From CAYWNA01 sp964459305 (GTDB taxonomy: Bacteria; Planctomycetota; Planctomycetia; Pirellulales; Pirellulaceae): a stretch of 10,660 nucleotides of DNA. The stretch is taken from contig CAYWNA010000366.1 of the NCBI GenBank assembly GCA_964459305.1, positions 1-10,660 on the forward strand, read 5' to 3'. Below, in pieces: positions 1-5,515 of this stretch. Each line of letters starts with the position of its first letter. Position 1 is the stretch's first letter. Position numbers and translations under genes: made by a program. The notes beneath the pieces were generated by a model, which did no database searches, had not been told where the DNA came from, and saw only the letters and a list, made by a program, of their open reading frames with translations.

Positions 1-46
1 CTTCCAGCCTGTCGTTCTTCCTATGCTCCCGACAGGCTGGAAGCCT
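1..46. repeat. Palindromic intergenic repeat, cut by the left edge of the window
   Basis: Bases 1-14 (CTTCCAGCCTGTCG) and 30-43 (CGACAGGCTGGAAG) are perfect reverse complements around a 15-base spacer. The right half also folds on its own as a small hairpin: AGGCT, loop GGA, AGCCT at 34-46, followed by AT. The left half looks truncated: by symmetry the bases just before position 1 should complete the pair. It resembles the other two-hairpin intergenic repeats of this window but has a shorter inner stem and CTAT instead of CTAC at the right foot. It is not near any gene. Confidence 0.7.
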
Positions 47-297
47 ATCCCACGACTCTTGTCGGGCATATCGAAAGTGGCCATCCTAGCAGCCGATCGA
101 CGACTAGCCAAGAAGACGCCAACGCATCCTGTTGCACCCGAATCCGCCAGATCGTCCGCAAAGAGGAGAGAAGGTCATCAAATCTGAGTCGATCGAGAAT
201 CACCACCAACTCTCGCCCTTCGCCAGACAGTGACAGCGTCTGCTCTTGCTGGCTGGTGTCGTTTAGGAGCGGTGCAGAAATGGATCACAAATTCATG

Positions 298-365
298 GTA
301 GCCGAAGTCGCCAGACTTTGGGCCGGCTGGAGTGGAGAATCCCAAACTCTGGCGAGTTCGGCTAC
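298..365. repeat. GTAG paired-hairpin (BIME-like) repeat, family 1, copy A
   Basis: The 68-bp element begins with GTAG and ends with CTAC. The left unit has GTAG (298-301), stem CCGAAGTC (302-309), loop GCCA and stem GACTTTGG (314-321), an 8-bp stem with one G-T wobble. The right unit is the same thing inverted: CCAAACTC (342-349), TGGC, GAGTTCGG (354-361), CTAC. Read on its own strand the right unit has stem CCGAACTC and the same GCCA loop, so the sixth stem pair changed from G-C to C-G on both sides. The two units are separated by 20 bases that contain TGGAGTGGA, which is also kept in copy B at 7191-7258. The organisation is that of REP/BIME elements; the homology to such elements is inferred from architecture only. 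Confidence 0.85.
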
Positions 366-596
366 GGCGGGTGAACACCGGTCCTACTTTTGCCACGATC
401 CTCACCTATTCCTTGTGGGGCTTGGTGCATGCTGCCCAACGTATGGTAGAATTGTTGGTGATTCTCCAAATTGATTTCGTCGCTGGCAACTGCGGTGGGA
501 GGGCGACCTGCGATCCGTAGGGGGTGTCGGAGGCCGTCACCGGGGCCGTTGCGATGAGAAGACGTCCGATGCGATCGGCGTCATTAACCGATGCCT

Positions 597-603
597 GGAG
601 GGG
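597..603 (+). promoter_or_regulatory. Ribosome binding site that fixes the start at 608
   Basis: GGAGGGG lies 4 bases before the ATG at 608, while the longer open frame starting with GTG at 524 has no comparable site. The residues between the two starts (Arg- and Ser-rich, with no conserved look) also read like translated non-coding DNA. I therefore choose 608 as the start. Confidence 0.6.
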
Positions 604-607
604 CGGA

Positions 608-856
608 ATGGTAACCGAACTCAACAAGCCTGTCTCCCGAAAAGTGCACATCCGAGACAAGGGAGATTTTGTCGTGTCGATCACCGAGGACGGAGTCGCC
701 ATTCGCAAGTTCCGCAAGCAGAAGTCCGTTACTTTGTCTTTTGACCAGTTGGCGTTGCGCGCGCTGGAACAAGCGGCCTACCTGCTGAACGAAAAGGAAT
801 GGGACGATCCGCTGGAGACGCTGGGCAAGCTGGGACGCCTCAAACGAAAAGAATGA
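608..856 (+). CDS. Small conserved-looking protein of unknown function (82 aa)
   Basis: I do not recognise this protein with confidence. It starts at a well-placed ribosome binding site and encodes 82 residues. The N-terminal half is strand-like and basic (RKVHIRDKGDFVVSI, then VAIRKFRKQKSVTLSF). The C-terminal half is helical (FDQLALRALEQAAYLLNEKEW) and ends in a basic tail. A small basic sheet followed by one helix, with an R/K-rich strand before SVTLS, faintly recalls PC4-type single-strand DNA binding proteins, but that is a guess from the pattern and not a family assignment. There is no signal peptide or membrane segment, so it should be cytoplasmic. Its stop is 8 bp from the stop of the convergent flavoprotein gene, and no terminator hairpin lies between them. 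Confidence 0.65.
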   Translation: MVTELNKPVSRKVHIRDKGDFVVSITEDGVAIRKFRKQKSVTLSFDQLALRALEQAAYLLNEKEWDDPLETLGKLGRLKRKE

Positions 857-864
857 CCGGCAAG

Positions 865-2937
865 CTACTCTTCTGCAACGAATTGAACGGCATCGGCGAT
901 GGTATAGCCGTCGGTGCCCTCGTTTGAAATCGTGACCACGGCCGGCCGATTGGCGGTGAAGGCGAACACACCAAGCGAAACGGACTGGCTACCTTCGGGC
1001 AAGGCTTTGCGCTGATTCACGCGGACCGACTCCGTGCCGTTGGCGTGCTCGATGGACACAGGCACGTTTGTGGCGCGGTTCGGGTTCGGTGGGTAGAACA
1101 GTCTAACTTCGTACCGACCCGACTCGGGGAGTTTGGCCTCGAAACGTACCGACTTCGTGTCTTTGCCTTCGTTGGCGTCGTGCGCGTAGCCGAGACCGAC
1201 GAATGGTTCCACCGTTCTGCCGCCGGCCCACTCGCCGGTTTTTCGGGCGGCCTGATCGTCGACGACCACACCGGGCAGACTCTTCGCGTCGATTCCAACA
1301 GGCATGTGGCGGGGCGGGCCGGTCCAGACGAGCACCTGGCCGTCGTCGAGCAGCCGGCTGCGAAGCCGAGGATAGTCGATCGACTGCACGTCGGACCGTT
1401 CGTCGATCGCATGCACGGCGGCCGTGGCGGCCGACTGGCCCAACACCATGAAGACCGGTTCCATCCGGATCGAGCCGTAGGCGATGTGCGATGCCGACAC
1501 GCACACAGGCACGACCAGGTTCGTACACTCCGACGCCTTTGGCACGATCGAACGATAGCTGACCGGATAGGGCGAGAATCCGCCCACCTCGACGTCGCCT
1601 TCGTTGCGCACGTGGCCCGTTGCGTCGACGTACCGCTGCGTGTGGTGCGAGTCCATTCCGTAGGCACCGAGGGCCACCGGTTCGGGCGCGGTCCGTTCGC
1701 CTTGGCAGTCGTGCTGCGTCATCACGTAGTCGCTGACCAAACGTCGGGCTTCGCGCACGTAGAGCTGGTGGGGCCAATTGCCGTTGTCGACGAACTCGTC
1801 CTTGGCCAATCCCCACTCCTGAAAGTAGTTGCGAATCTCTTCGGTCACACGAGGATGGTTAGCCAGCGTCCACATCAGGCCCTGCTGGTAATCCTCGTGT
1901 TCCCGAATGATCCGCTCGCGCGTGGCGTAGTCGCCATCGGGATAGTCGTAGTTCATGCCGATGTTGTCGGTCGACACCGCGTAGCGGTTGTTGCAGTCGG
2001 TCTTCCGGTTGGGCATGCTCGACCGAATCCAGACGATCCGATGGTCGCCCGCCTCGATGTTCCGCAACAGCAGCTCGAAGCGTTTCGGGTCGTAGCCTTT
2101 GGGCTTGGGCCAGGGCACACGGTTCTCCGGCACATCGGTGGCACACATGCGGAAGCAATACGCCTGAACGCGTCGATCGCCTTGCCCTTCCTGCCCCGGG
2201 CCGCTGGCCTGGATGCCGGCCAGCAGGCCGCTCGATGGATCGCCGGGCTGGACGTAGGGATCGACCGGCTTGATGAACTGATGATAGATCCCTTGGGCCA
2301 CTTGCACGCCGTTCAGCGTTTCGCCGTATTTGGCATTGCCTTCGCGGCCCACCGTGTACGATACGCCCGCCTTGGCCATCAGGTCGCCCTCGTACGTAGC
2401 GTCGATGAACACGCGGCCGTAAAACACGCGTCCCGACTCCATCGTAATGGCCGAGATCCGCCCGCCCTGCATTTTCACGCCGCCGTTCAGATCGAGTCGT
2501 TCCTCACAGACGACCGGCACCCTGGCCTCGCGGACCATGTCGTTGAACACCTGCTCGGCCACGTGCGGCTCGAAGCCCCACATCGTGTCCTTGTCGATCG
2601 AACGGCCGCGTTTGCGCGTCTTGTACTCTGCGAGCGTCTCTTGTTCCCAGAACGACGGTTGCGAATAGTGCTGGTAGATCTTCTGGTAGAACTCGCGAGA
2701 GAGCCCACCAATGGCGGCCTTGTTGCCAATGTCAGTGGCCCCGAGTCCGCCCGACGACAGTCCGCCCAGATGACGTCCCGGCTCGACCAGCACCACTGTC
2801 TTACCCATCCTGGCCACCTGCACCGCAGCGGCCACACCTCCCGACGTACCGCCGTACACGACGACATCGTACGTCTTCTCAGCGCCACAACAGTTCGCAG
2901 AAGCCAACAGACCAATCAGACACGCGGTGGTACGCAT
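865..2937 (-). CDS. Secreted FAD-dependent oxidoreductase with golvesin/xanthan-lyase-like C-terminal domain
   Basis: The 690-residue protein starts with a short signal peptide (residues 1 to about 19, hydrophobic LIGLLASA core, then CCGAE), so it is exported or lipid-anchored. Residues 24-52 form an FAD-binding Rossmann motif: DVVVYGGTSGGVAAA (glycines 29, 30, 33, 34) and an acidic residue, Glu52, ending the second strand. This is followed by a glycine-rich GGLSSGGLGATD segment typical of the FAD_oxidored family (PF12831). The C-terminal 130 or so residues contain WTGPP, a GEWAGG segment, SGRYEVRLFY and IADAVQFV. That is the pattern of golvesin/xanthan-lyase-like beta domains often fused to such flavoproteins in planctomycetes. 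The substrate is not predictable; carbohydrate or polyol oxidation is plausible from the family context. The ATG at 2937 is preceded by a strong GAGGAGG 8 bases upstream and by a 16-bp palindrome at 2955-2970 that may be an operator. Confidence 0.9.
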   Translation of the reverse strand: MRTTACLIGLLASANCCGAEKTYDVVVYGGTSGGVAAAVQVARMGKTVVLVEPGRHLGGLSSGGLGATDIGNKAAIGGLSREFYQKIYQHYSQPSFWEQETLAEYKTRKRGRSIDKDTMWGFEPHVAEQVFNDMVREARVPVVCEERLDLNGGVKMQGGRISAITMESGRVFYGRVFIDATYEGDLMAKAGVSYTVGREGNAKYGETLNGVQVAQGIYHQFIKPVDPYVQPGDPSSGLLAGIQASGPGQEGQGDRRVQAYCFRMCATDVPENRVPWPKPKGYDPKRFELLLRNIEAGDHRIVWIRSSMPNRKTDCNNRYAVSTDNIGMNYDYPDGDYATRERIIREHEDYQQGLMWTLANHPRVTEEIRNYFQEWGLAKDEFVDNGNWPHQLYVREARRLVSDYVMTQHDCQGERTAPEPVALGAYGMDSHHTQRYVDATGHVRNEGDVEVGGFSPYPVSYRSIVPKASECTNLVVPVCVSASHIAYGSIRMEPVFMVLGQSAATAAVHAIDERSDVQSIDYPRLRSRLLDDGQVLVWTGPPRHMPVGIDAKSLPGVVVDDQAARKTGEWAGGRTVEPFVGLGYAHDANEGKDTKSVRFEAKLPESGRYEVRLFYPPNPNRATNVPVSIEHANGTESVRVNQRKALPEGSQSVSLGVFAFTANRPAVVTISNEGTDGYTIADAVQFVAEE

Positions 2938-2945
2938 CTAAGTAT

Positions 2946-2952
2946 CCTCCTC
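2946..2952 (-). promoter_or_regulatory. Ribosome binding site of the flavoprotein gene
   Basis: Read on the minus strand this is GAGGAGG, 8 bases before the ATG at 2937. It is one of the strongest ribosome binding sites in the window and confirms the start. Confidence 0.75.
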
Positions 2953-2954
2953 AT

Positions 2955-2970
2955 GAATCGTCAACGATTC
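2955..2970. promoter_or_regulatory. Perfect 16-bp palindrome upstream of the flavoprotein gene
   Basis: GAATCGT, centre CA, ACGATTC: both 7-base arms are perfect reverse complements. It lies 2 bases upstream of the ribosome binding site of the flavoprotein gene. The 2-base centre is too tight for a good RNA hairpin, so a dimeric repressor operator is the more natural reading. That function is inferred from shape and position only; I do not recognise the binding family. Confidence 0.45.
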
Positions 2971-2990
2971 TATCGCATAAAGCAGGCGTA

Positions 2991-3028
2991 TTGACAGCCT
3001 ACTGGGAAGCGGTACGCTGGCCAGTAGG
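2991..3028 (+). promoter_or_regulatory. Candidate promoter overlapped by a hairpin, upstream of the cold-shock gene
   Basis: TTGACA (2991-2996) is a perfect -35 consensus. With a 16-base spacer it is followed by TACGCT (3013-3018), which keeps the three most conserved positions of a -10 box. The same DNA forms an interrupted hairpin: CCTACTGG (2998-3005) pairs with CCAGTAGG (3021-3028), and inside it AGCG (3008-3011) pairs with CGCT (3015-3018) across GTA. The inverted repeat thus brackets the -10 element, so it could act as an operator, or as an early RNA structure if transcription starts further upstream. Both readings are inference. Confidence 0.4.
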
Positions 3029-3083
3029 GACGTGAGAGAGGTTTAGAATCAGATAGAGGAATTGTCCGAGCGGGACCCGCAAC

Positions 3084-3386
3084 ATGCCAAGTGGATTTAT
3101 TGCCAAGATAGTTTCTGGAAAAGGCATCGGCTTCATCACGCCGAGCGAGGGCGGTCAAGACGTGTTCTTTCACTGCAGCGCAGTTGCGGATGAACAATTC
3201 GACCAACTGGAAGAGGGGCAGAATGTCTCGTTCGATCTCGAGCAGACCGACGAGGCGAGCGAGCGGCCACGAGCGGCCACGGTTGCACCGCGCGATGACA
3301 TACCACAAGGCCGCAGCGCGGCACCCGAACCGCCGGTTGCCCGACACCCCCGAGCCCGGCGTCGCAAGCCTACCTGGAGACCGTAA
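3084..3386 (+). CDS. Cold-shock domain protein with basic Pro/Arg-rich tail
   Basis: The 100-residue protein carries one cold-shock domain at residues 1 to about 69, an OB-fold that binds single-stranded RNA or DNA. RNP1 is present as GKGIGFI (12-18) and RNP2 as VFFH (27-30), with ITPSEGGQDVFF between and PRAATVAP (62-69) as the closing strand. Usual bacterial cold-shock proteins have about 65-75 residues; this one adds a tail of about 30 residues rich in Pro, Arg and Ala (PEPPVARHPRARRRKP), which could add nonspecific nucleic-acid binding. The ATG at 3084 has no clear ribosome binding site. The gene is divergent from the flavoprotein and convergent with the rhomboid gene (41 bp between stops). 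A 10-bp tandem repeat, GAGCGGCCAC twice, lies within it at 3261-3280. Confidence 0.88.
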   Translation: MPSGFIAKIVSGKGIGFITPSEGGQDVFFHCSAVADEQFDQLEEGQNVSFDLEQTDEASERPRAATVAPRDDIPQGRSAAPEPPVARHPRARRRKPTWRP

Positions 3387-3427
3387 GCGCACGACGTCCG
3401 TCGCGACAATCGTCCCCTCGCCAGTCC

Positions 3428-4600
3428 CTACCAATCACCAACCGCTGCTTCGTAGGGGTCCTGTTCTTTCAGCTTCTCGGCTTTGTGGCGCAGGCGGTTC
3501 AATAGATCGCGTTCATCCTCCGACAGCATCTCCGGCCTGATTCTCTCCATCACGTTCAAGGCTTGAACGGGGCAATTCTCTTTCTCGACGAGAATATGGG
3601 CCAATCGGAGGCGGACTTGCGGTTCGTGTTCGGAGCACGTTCCCAGGTACTCGATCATGATAGGTACGGATTCGGACCACATCCTTTGTTCGTGAAACGC
3701 AGCGATTATTCTCAGTAAGTCTCGATCGGGCAGGTGCCAATCCTCGATCGTGCGAGCCATCTTCTGGTGAGCTCTGTACGCCAGGGCAGGCCGCCCGTCG
3801 GAAGTGATTTCACGTATTTGGCGCAATGCCCTGTCGCGACGCTTCTGCTGATTCTCCTGCCACTCGGCAGTCTGCTGGCGCAGATCGGTCAGTTTCTCGT
3901 CCGACATCCGATGGCGTCCGGCCAACACCGAATACAGATCCCAATTCTCGCAGTCCACCCAGCCCCGCTTGAGCATGATCGTCCCCAAGGCAAAACCGAT
4001 CGCCGCCCCCATGAGGTGCAAGGCTTCGCTAGTCATTGCGTGGCCAAGTCGATTACCCACCGCGTGAACCGTTATCATCCACGTCGCAACTTGGATTCCG
4101 ACGGCGGCCATGCCCAGGACAAGAATGGAGCAGTTGAACTCATACAGTCGATACCAAAACACGGTGGCAACAGTCATTTCGTTTTTTGGTGCCCACACCA
4201 AGGCCATGGCTAATACGCCAAAGATTGCCCCCGACGCCCCCAGCGAACCGCCATGGCTTGCGCCCAACATCAAGGTCTGCTCGATCACGTTCTGGAGAAC
4301 TCCGATTCCCAAATAGGCAGCAAGAAAACGCCACCAGCCAATCTTGCCTTCGACGACCAGGCCGAATCCCCATAGGCATATCATGTTGCCCAACAGGTGC
4401 GCCAGTCCGGCGTGCAGGAAGTTGGACGTCACCCATTGCACGGGATGCCATCCTTCGCCCCATTGGAGAATCCACGGCGCCAATTGCCCCAGGTCCGCAT
4501 TGATCAGTCCGAAGAACACCAAGGTATTGACGACGATCAAGCCGACAGTTGCGATCGGCCAATGGTAGATAGGAGCGTCGGTTTGGTAGGGAAGAAACAT
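3428..4600 (-). CDS. Rhomboid family intramembrane serine protease with helical C-terminal domain
   Basis: The first about 210 residues form the rhomboid membrane domain. HAGLAHLLGN contains the HxxxN-type pair (His68, Asn72). GASGAIFG holds the nucleophile Ser123, and ALHLMGAAIGFALG holds the catalytic His195 in its HxxGxxxG context, so the active site looks intact. Residues from about 215 to 390 are soluble, charged and helical (for example RQQTAEWQENQQKRR), with repeat-like helices near the end that may be TPR-like. This domain should face the cytoplasm or periplasm and may bind partners; substrates are unknown. I start at the ATG at 4600 (MFLPYQTDAPIYHW), which is typical of this family, although the frame stays open up to 4705. 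The extra 35 residues are translated from the palindromic repeat at 4659-4727 and are unlikely to be real. The gene is divergent from the hydrolase at 4862. Confidence 0.9.
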   Translation of the reverse strand: MFLPYQTDAPIYHWPIATVGLIVVNTLVFFGLINADLGQLAPWILQWGEGWHPVQWVTSNFLHAGLAHLLGNMICLWGFGLVVEGKIGWWRFLAAYLGIGVLQNVIEQTLMLGASHGGSLGASGAIFGVLAMALVWAPKNEMTVATVFWYRLYEFNCSILVLGMAAVGIQVATWMITVHAVGNRLGHAMTSEALHLMGAAIGFALGTIMLKRGWVDCENWDLYSVLAGRHRMSDEKLTDLRQQTAEWQENQQKRRDRALRQIREITSDGRPALAYRAHQKMARTIEDWHLPDRDLLRIIAAFHEQRMWSESVPIMIEYLGTCSEHEPQVRLRLAHILVEKENCPVQALNVMERIRPEMLSEDERDLLNRLRHKAEKLKEQDPYEAAVGDW

Positions 4601-4658
4601 GTGCGCGTCTGCGCCAAATGGTGCAAGGCATCCGCACCGTTCGTAATCGAAGAGGATT

Positions 4659-4727
4659 CGTTTAACCGCAAGCCGGAGGCGTGCGCGTGTGCTGGGGGCG
4701 CGCACGCCTTCAGCTTGCGGTTAAACG
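4659..4727. repeat. Long near-perfect hairpin repeat in the divergent intergenic region
   Basis: CGTTTAACCGCAAGC (4659-4673) pairs perfectly with 4713-4727. After a short imperfect section GGCGTGCGCG (4678-4687) pairs perfectly with CGCGCACGCC (4699-4708), leaving an 11-base loop. The result is a 69-base stem-loop with 25 perfect pairs plus a few weak ones. There is no run of T after it, so it is not a classical terminator, and it lies between two divergent genes, where a terminator is not expected. It has no GTAG foot and is thus a different family from the paired hairpins elsewhere in the window. It looks like a dispersed planctomycete intergenic repeat. Confidence 0.8.
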
Positions 4728-4733
4728 AGGAAA

Positions 4734-4762
4734 TGTGCCATTCCTTCACTTCTAGTGGCACA
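4734..4762. repeat. Nested inverted repeat next to the long hairpin
   Basis: TGTGCCA (4734-4740) pairs with TGGCACA (4756-4762). Inside, CACT and AGTG flank TCT as an alternative small hairpin sharing bases with the right arm. It follows the long hairpin by 6 bases, so the two may form one composite intergenic element. No function can be assigned. Confidence 0.5.
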
Positions 4763-4861
4763 GCATCTACAAGTCATTCGCTTCCCGATTCGGTTTCTTG
4801 GCGTGTTGTGGGAATGGACAGCTCCTATTCCCGGCGTCATTCGCGAGTACAATGACTAGCG

Positions 4862-5497
4862 ATGACGACTATCGAGCATGCAATGTTGGGGATTAACGGC
4901 GTTTTGGCCGCCGGGCTGCATCGACGCTGGGGCTGGACGATCGCGGCTCTGGCCGGCGTCGCCGCGGTCAGCCCGGATTGGGACGGCGCGTTTCTGCTCG
5001 TTAGCCAATCAACCTGGCTCGTGGAAGCCCATCGCGTGTGGGGCCACAATCTGCTTGCATGTGCGTTGATTGGTGTGCTGCTCGGCGTGGCCGACTACTA
5101 TTTTGACATCGTCACACGATGTGGGCGCTTGTTCGTCCGGCTTGCGCGTCTGACGGTACCCATGGATCAACTCAACGCCCGCGAACAGTCTTCACGAGTC
5201 GGGTTGGTGACTTGGATTCTGGTGGCTGTCGTGGCGGCTCTGAGTCATCTGCCGGCGGACATGGTGGTTTCGGGCACCGAAGAACTGCCGGATTGGCCAA
5301 TTCAGCTTCTGTGGCCCTTTTCCAGCCAGGGGTGGGTCTTTCCCTTGATGCCGTGGGGCCATCCGGGAATCACCATCGTTTTCGTGATCGGCATGTTTGC
5401 CATGGTCCGTTGGAAGTCGCGGGTGCAGTCCATTGCGTGTCTGACGTTGGCCGTTGTGGTAACATACATGGCAATCCATCCCTTGATTTCGCGTTGA
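4862..5497 (+). CDS. YdjM-like membrane-bound metal-dependent hydrolase family protein (DUF457/PF04307-like)
   Basis: The 211-residue integral membrane protein has hydrophobic segments near residues 27-37, 63-78, 115-127, 168-182 and 190-205. Conserved polar residues fit the YdjM/DUF457 family: His6, SPDWD (Asp39, Asp41), HRVWGHN (His57, His62), SHLPADM (His129, Asp133) and LLWPF (149-153). In that family the His/Asp set is thought to hold a metal, but a biochemical reaction is not established, so the hydrolase label is by family only. The start at 4862 lacks a strong ribosome binding site. The stop lies 18 bp before the sulfatase start on the same strand, suggesting co-transcription. Confidence 0.8.
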   Translation: MTTIEHAMLGINGVLAAGLHRRWGWTIAALAGVAAVSPDWDGAFLLVSQSTWLVEAHRVWGHNLLACALIGVLLGVADYYFDIVTRCGRLFVRLARLTVPMDQLNAREQSSRVGLVTWILVAVVAALSHLPADMVVSGTEELPDWPIQLLWPFSSQGWVFPLMPWGHPGITIVFVIGMFAMVRWKSRVQSIACLTLAVVVTYMAIHPLISR

Positions 5498-5501
5498 ACA
5501 G

Positions 5502-5508
5502 CAAAGGA
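5502..5508 (+). promoter_or_regulatory. Ribosome binding site of the sulfatase gene
   Basis: The sequence CAAAGGA followed by GT lies 7 bases before the ATG at 5516, between the stop of the upstream membrane protein gene and the sulfatase start. It fits independent initiation within an operon. Confidence 0.65.
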
Positions 5509-5515
5509 GTACGGC

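Larger units (their letters stand above)
44..607. other. Intergenic stretch without a convincing gene
   Basis: Only short open frames occur here on either strand. None has a good ribosome binding site or a recognisable protein, and several run straight through the palindromic repeat at 298-365, so I regard them as chance. The only structure I can support is that repeat and its less conserved 3' tail (366 to about 402). I see no tRNA-like cloverleaf and no terminator. The upstream part of the apparent open frame that begins with GTG at 524 is discounted because a much better start lies at 608. Confidence 0.6.

Noticed and set aside
298..365. The repeats as a CRISPR array or integron attachment site
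   Set aside because: Copies are dispersed nearly 7 kb apart, not regularly spaced, with no cas or integrase gene, and the two-hairpin GTAG layout fits REP-type elements better.
256..474. Open frame through the repeat at 298-365, with a similar peptide at the second copy (VAEVARLW, QTLASSATA)
   Set aside because: The similarity is explained by the DNA repeat itself. There is no ribosome binding site, and differences between copies are not clearly biased to third codon positions.
1045..2994. A 649-codon open frame on the plus strand opposite the flavoprotein gene
   Set aside because: It lies antisense to a clear flavoprotein with FAD motif, signal peptide and strong ribosome binding site. Its own translation is His/Arg/Val-rich without domains, as expected for a shadow in G/C-rich DNA.
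4601..4705. N-terminal extension of the rhomboid protein
   Set aside because: The extra residues are translated from the palindromic repeat and its flank, while the family normally begins near MFLPYQTDAPIYHW at 4600.
4659..4727. The long hairpin as a Rho-independent terminator
   Set aside because: There is no T run on either side, and it lies between two divergent genes where no transcript is expected to end.
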